Shown here piece by piece: positions 45,646-58,300 of a DNA stretch of 64,000 nucleotides. The notes below the pieces were generated by a model. It was not told the DNA's origin and ran no database searches. It was given only the letters and a program-made list of their open reading frames with translations. Made by a program: the position numbers and the translations under genes. This DNA comes from Babylonia areolata. Lineage: Eukaryota; Mollusca; Gastropoda; Neogastropoda; Buccinidae. The stretch spans positions 128,501-192,500 of the forward strand of contig NC_134899.1 of NCBI RefSeq assembly GCF_041734735.1. Reading direction: 5' to 3'. The first letter of the stretch is position 1; each line of letters begins with the position of its first letter.

Positions 45646-45926
45646 TGGGTACATTCAAACCCCTCGATTATACATCATTTGAGAGTGTAGCATTAAGGGT
45701 TGAGTGCAATGGTTCCGTGTGTCATATTATATGCATATATAGACACCCACCTAGTTGACACAATACATGTAACACCCAGAGTTTTATTACTGAGTTTTCT
45801 AATCTCCTGGATAAATACAACCTAGAAGCAGGAGACTTAGTTTTAACTGGCGATTTTAGCCTTCATTATGAACAGACCAGCAGTTCAGATATACTACGGT
45901 TGCGTACTCTACTTCACAACCAAAGG

Positions 45927-46150
45927 TTAACTCTTTCCATACGAACGGCGAAAGAGACGACGTTAACAGCGTTTCACCCCAATTACCATCATCAAAATAT
46001 TGCAAGCGGAAGGCTCTTATACTGAAGAGGTGAATGTTGACAAAGAATACCACAATTCTGAGCTAAAGGTTGGGTCATTCAGACACCCACTGAACATCCG
46101 AGGGGTCTGTGTAGAGGAGAAGAGAGGACTGGCCGTACTGAGTGAGTTAA
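45927..46150. mobile_element. TTAA-flanked MITE inside the CR1-like LINE
   Basis: Bases between TTAA at 45927-45930 and TTAA at 46147-46150 interrupt LINE coding. The ends ctctttccatacgaacgg and ggccgtactgagtgag are imperfect inverted repeats. Outside it the LINE reads H-N-Q-R-L and K-Q-L-I-C-E-P-T-H, in phase if one TTAA is counted once. At about 216 bp between the TTAAs and with no coding, it is a MITE with piggyBac-type TTAA target choice. Confidence 0.75.
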
Positions 46151-48644
46151 AACAGCTAATATGTGAACCAACCCATAAACATAGCCAACTCTCGACTGGC
46201 TTGTGGTTCGAGAGAACATTCACACCCCCCAGTTTAAGGTCATAGACTTGGCTCTTGCTGATCACATGGCAATTCTTTATGACATCCCTTTTAGGAGACT
46301 GAAGCGACCAAAACGTTGTGTTACATCAAGGAACACAAAGATGATTAACCTTGAGGTATTCCAGGCTGACATCAAATCCTTCATGGATGGAATTGACTCA
46401 AGCTCATCTCCTCTGACAGCATACAACACTGGCCTCCGTCAGATACTGGATAAGCATGCCCCACTCTCCACTTGCCTTGTTACTGACCGTCCCTCTGCTC
46501 CCTGGATGACATGAACTGAGGGCCGCCAAGCGTCGAGAACGACAGGCCGAGCACGTCTGGCGCTCCAACAAACTGACTGTCTCCAGACAGATTTATTTAA
46601 GGAGCGTAAAAAACTGAATGACATGCAGACAGCTGCAAAGCGTCAACATTTCAGCGCCTCCATCAGTCAGTGTTCCACGTCCAAACAGCTCCATGCTGTA
46701 TCAAACCAGCTCACTGGCAAAAGTAGAGAACTGTTGCTGCCAAAAAACATTCCTCCTCAGGATCCCCCAGATGCTTATAGTAATTATTTTAATGACAAAA
46801 TTGTAAACATCCGACAAGAACTGGATGCTAGCCCACCAGAGGACCGATTTAATGATTTTAAAGGAAATTTAATGACATGTTTTAGACCTGTCTCTAGAAA
46901 AGCTGTAAGAGATTTTATTATTAAATCTCCAAGTAAGAACTGTGACCTTGATCCATTGCCCACTAACATTTTGAAATTATGTCTTGATGACCTTCTCCCT
47001 TTGATTACCAGAATTATTAATCATTCTCTAGAGTCAGGCACTGTTGATGATTGTCTTAAACTGGCCATTGTCACCCCTCTTTTGAAAAAGCACAACTTGG
47101 ACACAGATCAGCTAAAGAACGATAGACCTGTCTCTAATCTTTCTTTCATTTCTAAAATCATTGAAAAAGTTGTGTTACATCAGCTCCAGGAACATCTTAA
47201 TGCAAACGGCCTGCTTGAAACTTGTCAGTCAGCTTATCGGAAAAGCCACAGCACAGAAACAGCCCTTCTTTAGGTCACAGATAGTCTCCTCTCAAACACA
47301 GACAAAAGACTTAATCTGTTGTGGCATTTTCAGGTCTCTCAGCGGCATTTGATACAATTGAACACCAAATTCTTATCGATCGTCTTAGCACTACCTTTAG
47401 CATTAAATTTACTGCTTTAAAATGGTTTTCTTCATATCTTTCAAATCGTCAACTCAAGGTTAAAGTAAAACACAGCACCTCTAAAGTCATTCCTCTTGTG
47501 TTTGGTGTCCCTCAGATCAGTCTTAGGGCCTATCTTGTTCACTTTGTACACTCAACCTTTGTCTGACATATTCAAAAGGCACTCATTTGGTTACCATAAA
47601 TATGCAGATGACACAGAATTACAAAAAAGCCGCTCCACCATCTGATTTTAAAACAGTCATTACTGAATTAGAAGCTTGTGTAGCTGATGTAAAGACATGG
47701 ATGGACAAAAACAAGCTAAAGCTCAATGAAGACCAAACCGAACTCTTAGCCGTAGGAGACCTAACTCATCTTAAGGCAACAGAAAAGGACCCAGTTACGT
47801 TTGGCCCTGCTTCAGTAGCATTTCAAATATCAGCCAAATACCTGGGTGTATATCTCGATCAAACCTTGACTATGAACGACCAAATTTCATTCGTGTGTCG
47901 CTCATGTAGTTTTCATCTCCGAAGGCTAGCCTCAGTCAGACCCTACATAACCGAGACAAATATGGCTCAGTTGGTTTCCTCTTTTGTCCTGTCCAGACTG
48001 GATTACTGCTATCCCACTCTTGCAGGTTTACCATCTTCCTCCATCAACAGATTACAGAAAATCCAGAACAATGCTGCACGACTGGTTCTCGCCAGAAAGA
48101 AATCTGATCATGTTACACCTCTGCTGAATCGGTTACACTGGCTTCCGATTGAGTCCCGCATTCACTATAAGTTAGCAACACTCGCCTTCAAACATTTTGA
48201 CAAGTCTCTTCCATTGTAACTCTCCTCTGTATTGGAAACATATGAACCGCACAGAACATTAAAATCCAGTTCTGAAAAGCTGCTTAAAAGTTCCAAGGAC
48301 TAATTTGAAATGCGCTGGAAATAGGTCTTTCAGAACACAGGTTCCCCAAGTGTGGAACTCTACCTTCATCTCTGATCTGCCTCTGATCTACATTCAGTCT
48401 CATATCATCATCTTAGATGAACAGACATAAATAAACGAACATCTGATCTACATTCCTTTAAGTCAGATCTGAAAACTTACCTTTTCTGTAAGCATTTTTC
48501 TTCTGGGCGGAACGGTTAAACCAAGGTGTGCCTGTTAACAAGTGTTTTTGTACTAGTATTTTTGTAGTCCTGTTTTAATGCATTGTGTATTTTATGTAGT
48601 TTTGGTCTTAGATGTGATGGCATTTTTTCTATCTGGTTATTCTT

Positions 48645-48905
48645 AATGGGCGCGCGCACGTGCGCGCGCGTGTTTCCGTGCGTGCGTGCATGTGTCTGTG
48701 AGGGTACAGTGCTCTGGTACGCGTGTGTAAGTGTGTAGGCATGTTAGTATGTCCGAACATAATTCTATGTCAGAAAATAAAAAAATATCTTAATGCTTAT
48801 GCAATTTTGTTTTTAGTGCAGTTGATATTTAATGTCAGCGCGCGCGCGTGTGTGTGTGTGTGTGTAAGGGAGGGACATCTCTATGTATGTATGTATGTAT
48901 GTATG

Positions 48906-48941
<36 letters not shown>

Positions 48942-48985
48942 CGTGCGTGTGTGTATGTGTGAGTGTGTGTGTGTGTGTGTTCTAT
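48645..48985 (+). repeat. CG/GT/GTAT microsatellites in the LINE 3' region
   Basis: cgcgcgcacgtgcgcgcgcg near 48650, GT runs near 48845 and 48920-48980, and a GTAT run at 48883-48908. No gene. Confidence 0.9.
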
Positions 48986-49210
48986 GAAATGCATTTTGTT
49001 TTAATTTAAGCCTTAGTTTCTTCATAGCTTTTATAATCTGATTCATCTCTTAAGTGTACTTTTTCATTCATATGAACACACTGGATGTTTTCCATTGTCA
49101 GATAGTGGTTGATGTGTTTTTTAAGGCATGTTTATAGTCTACTGGATGATGTAAGGCGGTTTGAGCAGCATTGGTGCTGGATATCGCGCCATAGAAAAAC
49201 AATGTATTAT

Positions 49211-49211
49211 G

Positions 49212-49243
<32 letters not shown>

Positions 49244-49245
49244 TA
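49211..49245. repeat. ATC microsatellite (LINE tail)
   Basis: About eleven ATC triplets and an ATT follow the CR1-like 3' end. CR1-group elements typically end in short simple repeats, so this is read as the tail. Confidence 0.85.
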
Positions 49246-49249
49246 TTAA

Positions 49250-50405
49250 ACTGAAACGACACTGTCACCATGCTATAGACCCACAGTGTGAAAACAAACA
49301 ACACTGTCACCATGCTATTGACCCACAGTGTGAAAACAAACGACACTGTCACCATGCTATAGACCCACAGTGTGAAAACTGAACCGGCACTGTCACCATG
49401 CTATAGACCCACAGTGTGAAAACAAACGACACTGTCACCATGCTATTGACCCACAGTGTGAAAACAAACGACACTGTCACCATGCTATAGACTCACAGTG
49501 TGAAAACAAACGACACTGTCACCATGCTATTGACCCACATTGTGAAAACAAACGACACTGTCACCATGCTATAGACCCACAGTGTGAAAACAAACAACAC
49601 TGTCACAATGCTATAGACCCACAGTGTGAAAACTGAACGGACACTGTCACCATGCTATAGACCCACATTGTGAAAACTGAACCGACACTGTCACCATGCT
49701 ATAGACCCACATTGTGAAAACTGAAACGACACTGTCACCATGCTATAGACCCACATTGTGAAAACTGAAACGACACTGTCTCCATGCTATAGACCCACAG
49801 TGTGAAAACAAACGACACTGTCACCATGCTATGGACACACATTGTGAAAACAAACGACACTGTCACCATGCTATAGACCCACATTGTGAAAACAAACGAC
49901 ACTGTCACCATGCTATAGACCCACATTGTGAAAACAAACGACACTGTCACCATGCTATAGACCCACATTGTGAAAACTGAAACGACACTGTCCCCATGCT
50001 ATAGACACACATTATGAAAACAAACGACACTGTCACCATGCTATAGACCCACAGTGTGAAAACAAACGACACTGTCACCATGCTATAGACCCACAGTGTG
50101 AAAACAAACGACACTGTCACCATGCTATAGACCCACAGTGTGAAAACAAACAACACTGTCACCATGCTATAGACCGACATTATGGAAAAAAAACGACACT
50201 GTCACCATGCTATAGACCCACAGTGTGAAAACAAACAACACTGTCACCATGCTATAGACCCACAGTGTGAAAACAAACAACACTGTCACCATGCTATTGA
50301 CCCACATTATGAAAAAAACGACACTGTCACCATGCTATAGACCCACATTATGAAAAAAACGACACTGTCACCATGCTATAGACCCACAGTGTGAAAACTG
50401 AAAGA
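49250..50405 (+). repeat. 42-bp minisatellite
   Basis: About 27 units: acgacactgtcaccatgcta, tagacccacagtgtgaaaac, aa. Variants are attgtg for agtgtg, ctattgac for ctatagac, and ctgaa for aaac. It ends about 25 bp before the exon F acceptor but shows no copy of the exon edge. Confidence 0.94.
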
Positions 50406-50427
50406 CATTCACTTTGTGTCTGGACAG

Positions 50428-50565
50428 TTTGTGGGTGTGGAGGGGTTCATCACAGCAGTCGTTGACCTGTACCCCCATGTTTTACGCCGAGGTTACCGAC
50501 GTGAATTGATGATTGCTGTCGTCTGCGTCATCTCCTTCCTCATCGGCCTCTCCATGGTAACAGAG
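50428..50565 (+). CDS. SLC6A8-like: SLC6A8-like transporter, exon F (end of TM8 and TM9)
   Basis: 138 nt, 46 whole codons: [46 protein letters not shown]. It completes TM8 and gives TM9. With exon E it forms [14 protein letters not shown] transporter 1 has C-T and taurine transporters V-C at the V-G positions, while creatine transporters have V-G, the best single clue to the branch. R-R-E opens TM9 throughout the family. The acceptor is gtctggacag; the donor GAG/gtacgt. Both borders are between codons. No defect was seen. Confidence 0.95.
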
Positions 50566-50659
50566 GTACGTCCCCTGTTCCGGTTCTGTCGTAGTGACCT
50601 CCCTAGATCCCACTCTGACATGTTCCCTGCGCATGCTTCAGTTCTGAATAGGGCTACTT

Positions 50660-53600
50660 GTCACTGTTGTGATGAGGGCTACTTTCTGTGATGTGTGCCA
50701 CTGTTGTGATGAGGGCTACTGTAACTATTATGATGTGTGTGACTGTTGTGATATGTGTCACTGATATGATGAGGGCTACTGTAAGTATTGTGATGTGTGT
50801 GACTGTTGTGATATGTGTCACTGTTGTTGTGATGTGTGTCACTGTTGTTGTGATGTGATGTGTGTCACTGTTGTTGTGATGTCTGTCACTGTTGCGATGT
50901 CTGTTACTGTTGTGGTGTGTCTCACTGTTGAAGTGATGTGTGTCATTGTTGTGATGTGTGTCATTGTTGTTGTGATGTGTGTCATTGTTGTTGTGATGTG
51001 TGTCACTGTTGTGATGTGTGTCACTGTTGTTGTGATGTGTGTCATTGTTGTTGTGATGTGTGTCACTGTTGTGATGTGTGTCACTGCTGTTGTGATCTGT
51101 GTCACTGTTGTTGTGATGTCTGTCACTGTTCTGATGTGTGTCACTGTTGCGATGTCTGTTACTGTTGTGGTGTGTCTCACTGTTGAAGTGATGTGTGTCA
51201 TTGTTGTGATGTGTGTCACTGTTGTTGTAATGTCTGTCACCGTTGTGATGTGTGTTACTGTTGTGATGTGTGTCACTGTTGTTGTGATGTGTGTCACTGT
51301 TGTGATGTGTGTCACTGTTGTGATGTCTGTCACTGTTGTTGTGATGTCTGTCACCGTTGTGATGTGTGTCACTGTTGTGATGTGTGTCACTGTTGTTGTA
51401 ATGTGTGTCACTGTTGTGATGTGTGTCACTGTTGTGATGTCTGTCACTGTTGTTGTGATGTCTGTCACTGTTGTTGTAATGTCTGTCACCGTTGTGATGT
51501 GTGTCACTGTTGTTGTGATGTGTGTCACTGTTGTTGTGATGTGTGTCACTGTTGTGATGTGTGTCACTGTTGTGATGTGTGTCACTGTTGTGATGTCTGT
51601 CACTGTTGTTGTGATGTCTGTCACTGTTGTTGTAATGTCTGTCACCGTTGTGATGTGTGTCACTGTTGTTGTGATGTCTGTCACTGTTGTGATGTCTGTC
51701 ACTGTTGTGATGTGTGTCATCGTTGTGATATGTCTCACTGTTCTCATGTGTGCCACTCTTGTTGTGATGTGTCACTGTTGTTGTGATGTCTGTCACTGTT
51801 GTTGTAATGTCTGTCACTGTTATTGTGATGTGTGTAACTGTTGTTGTAATGTGTGTCACTGTTGTGATGTGTGTCACTGTTGTTGTGATGTGTGTCACTG
51901 TTGTTGTGATGTGTGTCACTGTTGTGATGTGTGTCACTGTTGTTGTAATGTGTGTCACTGTTGTTGTGATGTGTGTCACTGTTGTTGTGATCTGTGTCAC
52001 CGTTGTGATGTGTGTCGCTGTTGTTGTAATGTGTGTCATTGTTGTGATGTGTGTCACTGTTGTTGTAATGTGTGTCACTGTTGTGATGTGTGTCACTGTT
52101 GTTGTGATGTGTGTCACTGTTGTTGTGATCTGTGTCACCGTTGTGATGTGTGTCGCTGTTGTTGTAATGTGTGTCATTGTTGTGATGTGTGTCACTGTTG
52201 TTGTGATGTGTGTCACCGTTGTGATGTGTCTCACTGTTCTGATGTGTGTCACTGTTGTTGTGATGTGTGTCACTGTTGTGATGTGTGTCACTGTTATTGT
52301 GATGTGTGTCACTGTTGTTGTGATGTGTGTCACTGTTGTTGTGATGTGTGTCACTGTTGTTGTAATGTGTGTCACTGTTGTGATGTGTGTCACTGTTGTT
52401 GTGATGTGTGTCATGGTTGTGATATGTCTCACTGTTCTGATGTGTGTCACTGTTGTGATGTGTGTCACTGTTGTTATGTGTGTCACTGTCGTTGTGATGT
52501 GTGTCACTGTTGTGATATGTGTCACTGTTGTGACGTGTGTCACTGTCGTTGTGATGTTGTCACTGTTGTGATATGTGTCACTGTTGTGATGTGTGTCACT
52601 GTTGTTGTGATGTGTGTCACTGTTGTGATGTGTGTCACTGTTGTGATGTCTGTCACCGTTGTGATGTATGCCACTGTTGTTGTGATTTGTGTCACTGTTG
52701 TTGTGATGTGTGTCACTGTTGTGATGTGTGTCACTGTTGTGATGTCTGTCACCGTTGTGATGTATGCCACTGTTGTTGTGATTTGTGTCACTGTTGTTGT
52801 GATGTGTGTCACTGTTGTGATGTTTGTCACTGTTGTTGATATGTTTGTCACTGTTGTGATGTCTGTCACTGTTGTGTATTGTTGTTGTGATGTGTGTCAC
52901 TGTTGTTGTGATGTGTGTCACTGTTGTGATGTATGTCACTGTTGTTGTGATGTGTGTCACTGTTGTTGTGATGTGTGTCACTGTTGTTGTGATGTGTGTC
53001 ACTGTTGTGATGTGTGTCACTGTTGTTGTGATGTGTGTCACTGTTGTTGTGATGTGTGTCACTGTTGTGATGTATGTCACTGTTGTTGTGATGTGTGTCA
53101 CTGTTGTTGTGATGTGTGTCACTGTTGTGATGTGTGTCACTGTTGTTGTGATGTGTGTCACTGTTGTGATGTGTGTCACTGTTGTTGTGATGTGTGTCAC
53201 TGTTGTTGTGATGTGATGTGTGTCACTGTTGTTGTGATGTCTGTCACTGTTGCGATGTCTGTTACTGTTGTGGTGTGTCTCACTGTTGAAGTGATGTGTG
53301 TCATTGTTGTGATGTGTGTCATTGTTGTTGTGATGTGTGTCATTGTTGTTGTGATGTGTGTCACTGTTGTGATGTGTGTCACTGTTATTGTGATGTGTGT
53401 CATCGTTGTGATATGTCTCACTGTTGTGATGTGTGTCACTGCTGTTGTGATCTGTGTCACTGTTGTTGTGATGTCTGTCACTGTTGTGATGTGTGTCACT
53501 GTTGCGATGTCTGTTACTGTTGTGGTGTGTCTCACTGTTGAAGTGATGTGTGTCATTGTTGTGATGTGTGTCACTGTTGTTGTGATGTGTGTCACTGTTG

Positions 53601-56600
53601 TGATGTGTGTCACTGTTGTGATGTCTGTCACTGTTGTTGTGATGTCTGTCACCGTTGTGATGTGTGTCACTGTTGTGATGTGTGTCACTGTTGTTGTGAT
53701 GTGTGTCACTGTTGTGATGTGTGTCACTGTTGTGATGTCTGTCACTGTTGTTGTGATGTCTGTCACTGTTGTGATGTCTGTCACTGTTGTGATGTGTGTC
53801 ATCGTTGTGATATGTCTCACTGTTCTCATGTGTGCCACTCTTGTTGTGATGTGTCACTGTTGTTGTGATGTCTGTCACTGTTATTGTGATGTGTGTAACT
53901 GTTGTTGTAATGTGTATCACTGTTGTGATGTGTGTCACTGTTGTTGTGATGTGTGTCACTGTTGTTGTGATGTGTGTCACTGTTGTTGTAATGTCTGTCA
54001 CTGTTGTGATGTGTGTCACTGTTGTAATGTGTGTCACTGTTGTTGTGATGTGTGTCACTGTTGTTGTGATCTGTGTCACCGTTGTGATGTGTGTCGCTGT
54101 TGTTGTAATGTGTGTCATTGTTGTGATGTGTGTCACTGTTGTTGTGATGTGTGTCACCGTTGTGATGTGTCTCACTGTTCTGATGTGTGTCACTGTTGTT
54201 GTGATGTGTGTCACTGTTGTTGTGATGTGTGTCACTATTGTTGTGATGTGTGTCATCGTTGTGACATGTCTCACTGTTCTGATGTGTGTCACTGTTGTTG
54301 TGATGTGTGTCACTGTTGTTGTGATGTGTGTCATGGTTGTGATATGTCTCACTGTTCTGATGTGTGTCACTGTTCTGATGTGTGTCACTGTTGTTATGTG
54401 TGTCACTGTCGTTGTGATGTGTGTCACTGTTGTGATATGTGTCACTGTTGTGACGTGTGTCACTGTCGTTGTGATGTTGTCACTGTTGTGATATGTGTCA
54501 CTGTTGTGATGTGTGTCACTGTTGTTGTGATGTGTGTCACTGTTGTGATGTGTGTCACTGTTGTGATGTCTGTCACCGTTGTGATGTATGCCACTGTTGT
54601 TGTGATTTGTGTCACTGTTGTTGTGATGTGTGTCACTGTTGTGATGTGTGTCACTGTTGTGATGTCTGTCACCGTTGTGATGTATGCCACTGTTGTTGTG
54701 ATTTGTGTCACTGTTGTTGTGATGTGTGTCACTGTTGTGATGTGTGTCACTGTTGTGATGTTTGTCACTGTTGTTGATATGTTTGTCACTGTTGTGATGT
54801 CTGTCACTGTTGTGTATTGTTGTTGTGATGTGTGTCACTGTTGTTGTGATGTGTGTCACTGTTGTGATGTATGTCACTGTTGTTGTGATGTGTGTCACTG
54901 TTGTTGTGATGTGTGTCACTGTTGTGATGTGTGTCACTGTTGTTGTGATGTGTGTCACTGTTGTTGTGATGTGTGTCACTGTTGTGATGTATGTCACTGT
55001 TGTTGTGATGTGTGTCACTGTTGTTGTGATGTGTGTCACTGTTGTGATGTGTGTCACTGTTGTTGTGATGTGTGTCACTGTTGTGATGTGTGTCACTGTT
55101 GTTGTGATGTGTGTCACTGTTGTTGTGATGTGTGTCACTGTTGTGATGTGTGTCACTGTTGTTGTGATGTTTGTCACTGTTGTTATGTGTGTCACTGTTG
55201 TTGTGATGTGTGTCACTGTTGTGATGTGTGTCACTGTTGTGATGCTGTGATGTGTGTCACTGTTGTGATGTGTGTCATTGTTGTGATGTGTGTCACTGTT
55301 GTGATGCCTGTTCCTGTTGTGATGTGTGTCATTGTTGTGATGTGTGTCATCGTTGTGATGTGTGTGGACCTGTTGTTGTGATGTGTGTCACTGTTGTTGT
55401 AATGTCTGGCACTGTTGTGATGTGTGTCACTGTTGTTGTGATGTCTTTCACTGTTGTGATGTGTGTCACTGTTGTGATATCTGTCACTGTTGTGAGGAGT
55501 GTCACTGTAGTTGTGATGTGTGTCATTGTTGTTGTGATGTGTGTCACTGTTCCTGTGATGTCTGTCACTGTTGTGATGTGAGTCACTATTTTTGTGATTT
55601 CTGTCACTGTTGTTGTGATGTTTGTCACTGTTGTTGTGATGTGTGTCACTGTTGTGATGTGTGTCACTCTCGTGGTGTGTGTCACTTTTGTGATGTGTGT
55701 CACTGTTGTTGTGATTTCTGTCACGGTTGTGATGTGTGTCACTGTTGTTGTGATGGCTGCCATTGTTGTGATTTGTGTCTTTGTTGTGATGGGTGTCACT
55801 GTTGTTGTGATGTCTGTCACTGTTGTGATGTGTGTCATGTGTTGTGATGTGTTTCACTGTTGTTGTGATGTGTGTCACTGTTGTTTTGATGTGTTGTGAT
55901 GTGTGTCACTGTTGTGATGTTTATCACTGTTGTTGTGATGTGTGTCACTGTTGTGATGTTTATCACTGTTGTTGTGATGTGTGTCACTGTTGTTGTGATG
56001 TCTGTCACTGTTGTGATGTTTGTCACTGTTGTGATGTGTGTCACTTTTGTTGTGATGTGTGTCAGTGTTGTGATGTGTGTCACTGTTGTTGTGATGTGTG
56101 TCACTGTTGTTGTGATGTGTGTCACTGTTGTTGTGATGTGTGTCACTGTTGTTGTGATGTGTGTCACTGTTGTGATGTGTGTCACTGTTGTTGTGATGTG
56201 TGTCACTGTTGTTGTGATGTGTGTCACTGTTGTGATGTGTGTCACTGTTGTGATGTGTGTCACTGTTGTTGTGATGTGTGTCACTGTTGTTGTGATGTGT
56301 GTCACTGTTGTGATGTGTGTCACTGTTGTGATGTGTGCCACTGTTGTTGTGATGTGTGTCACTCTTGTTGTGATGTGTGTCACTGTTGTTGTGATGTGTG
56401 TCACTGTTGTGATGTGTGTCACTGTTGTTGTGATGTGTGTCACTGTTGTGATGTGTGTCACTGTTGTGTCACTGTTGTTGTGATGTGTGTCACTGTTGTT
56501 GTGATGTGTGTCACTGTTGTGATGTGTGTCACTGTTGTTGTGATGTCTATCACTGTTGTGATGTGTGTCACTGTTGTGTCACTGTTGTTGTGATGTGTGT

Positions 56601-58300
56601 CACTGTTGTTGTGATGTGTGTCACTGTTGTGATGTGTGTCATCGTTGTTGTGATGTGTGTCACTGTTGTGATGTGTGTCACTGTTGTTGTGATGTCTGTC
56701 ACTGTGTCACTGTTGTGATGTGTGTCACTCTTGTTGTGATGTGTGTCACTGTTGTTGTGATGTGTGTCACTGTTGTGATGTGTGTCACTCTTGTGATGTG
56801 TGTCACTGTTGTTGTGATGTGTGTCACTGTTGTTGTGATGTGTGTCACTGTTGTTGTGATGTCTGTCACTGTTGTGATGTGTGTCATTGTTGTTGTGATG
56901 TGTGTCAGTGTTGTTGTGATGTCTGTCACTGTTGTGATGTGTGTCACTGTTGTGATGTGTGTCACTGTTGTTGTGATGTGTGTCACTGTTGTTGTGATGT
57001 GTGTCACTGTTGTTGTGATGTGTGTCACTGTTGTGATGTCTGTCACCGTTGTGATGTATGCCACTGTTGTTGTGATTTGTGTCACTGTTGTTGTGATGTG
57101 TGTCACTGTTGTGATGTGTGTCACTGTTGTGATGTCTGTCACTGTTGTTGATATGTTTGTCACTGTTGTGATGTCTGTCACTGTTGTGTATTGTTGTTGT
57201 GATGTGTGTCACTGTTGTTGTGATGTGTGTCACTGTTGTGATGTATGTCACTGTTGTTGTGATGTGTGTCACTGTTGTTGTGATGTGTGTCACTGTTGTG
57301 ATGTGTGTCACTGTTGTTGTGATGTGTGTCACTGTTGTTGTGATGTGTGTCACTGTTGTGATGTGTGTCACTGTTGTTGTGATGTGTGTCACTGTTGTGA
57401 TGTGTGTCACTGTTGTGATGTGTGCCACTGTTGTTGTGATGTGTGTCACTCTTGTTGTGATGTGTGTCACTGTTGTTGTGATGTGTGTCACTGTTGTGAT
57501 GTATGTCACTGTTGTTGTGATGTGTGTCACTGTTGTGATGTGTGTCACTGTTGTGTCACTGTTGTTGTGATGTGTGTCACTGTTGTTGTGATGTGTGTCA
57601 CTGTTGTGATGTGTGTCACTGTTGTTGTGATGTGTGTCACTGTTGTGTCACTGTTGTTGTGATGTGTGTCACTGTTGTTGTGATGTGTGTCACTGTTGTG
57701 ATGTGTGTCACTGTTGTTGTGATGTCTGTCACTGTTGTGATGTGTGTCACTGTTGTTGTGATGTGTGTCACTGTTGTGATGTGTGTCATCGTTGTTGTGA
57801 TGTGTGTCACTGTTGTGATGTGTGTCACTGTTGTTGTGATGTCTGTCACTGTGTCACTGTTGTGATGTGTGTCACTGTTGTTGTGATGTGTGTCACTGTT
57901 GTTGTGATGTGTGTCACTGTTGTGATGTGTGTCACTCTTGTGATGTGTGTCACTGTTGTTGTGATGTGTGTCACTGTTGTTGTGATGTCTGTCACTGTTG
58001 TGATGTGTGTCATTGTTGTTGTGATGTGTGTCAGTGTTGTTGTGATGTCTGTCACTGTTGTGATGTGTGTCACTCTTGTGATGTGTGTCACTGTTGTTGT
58101 GATGTGTGTCACTGTTATTGTGATGTGTGTCACTGTTGTTGTAATGTGTGTCACTGTTGTGATGTGTGTCACTGTTGTTGTGATGTGTGTCACTGTTGTT
58201 GTGATGTGTGTCACTGTTGTGATGTGTGTCACTGTTGTTGTGATGTGTGTCACTCTTGTGATGTGTGCCACTGTTGTTGTGATGTCTGTCACTGTTGTTG
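50660..58300 (+). repeat. 7.6-kb 18/21-bp minisatellite with higher-order duplications
   Basis: Units are tgatgtgtgtcactgttg (18) and tgatgtgtgtcactgttgttg (21), both multiples of three, so three frames stay open on both strands for up to about 1,500 codons. Rare variants (atatgtctc, ggtgtgtctcactgttgaag, tgtattgttg) recur in order, which shows block duplication: the motif near 50851 recurs at 53209, and 52501-52800 is identical to 54421-54720. The tgtgtattgttgttgtg mark appears at about 52868, 54806 and 57184. No coding function is supported. Confidence 0.96.

Larger units (their letters stand above)
45690..49210 (+). mobile_element. CR1-like LINE, nearly full ORF2
   Basis: Endonuclease: CIYRHPP near 45740, then EFSNLLDKYNLEAGDLVLTG and DFSLHY near 45870, broken by a MITE, then ICEPTHKHSQ and DLALADHMAI near 46250. 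RT: NDRPVSNLSFISKIIEKVVL, ETCQSAYRKSHSTETALL, an F-S-A-A-F-D-T-I block near 47345, GVPQ, Y-A-D-D-T-E at 47605, then MDKNKLKLNEDQTELLAVGD, YLGVYLDQTLTMNDQISFV and LHWLPIESRIHYKLATLAFK at 48150. Domain order is complete from mid-endonuclease. The 3' end holds GT/CG microsatellites and finishes gatatcgcgccatagaaaaa before an ATC tail. Several frame breaks show that it is inactive. Confidence 0.88.

Noticed and set aside
49250-50405. 42-bp array before exon F as exon-edge copies
   Set aside because: The unit (cactgtcaccatgctatagacc) shows no match to ttgtgtctggacag/tttgtgggtg.
50654-55234. 1,526-codon minus frame (THITTVTHITT type)
   Set aside because: Repeat artefact: unit lengths are multiples of three with no stops, and the + strand is equally open.
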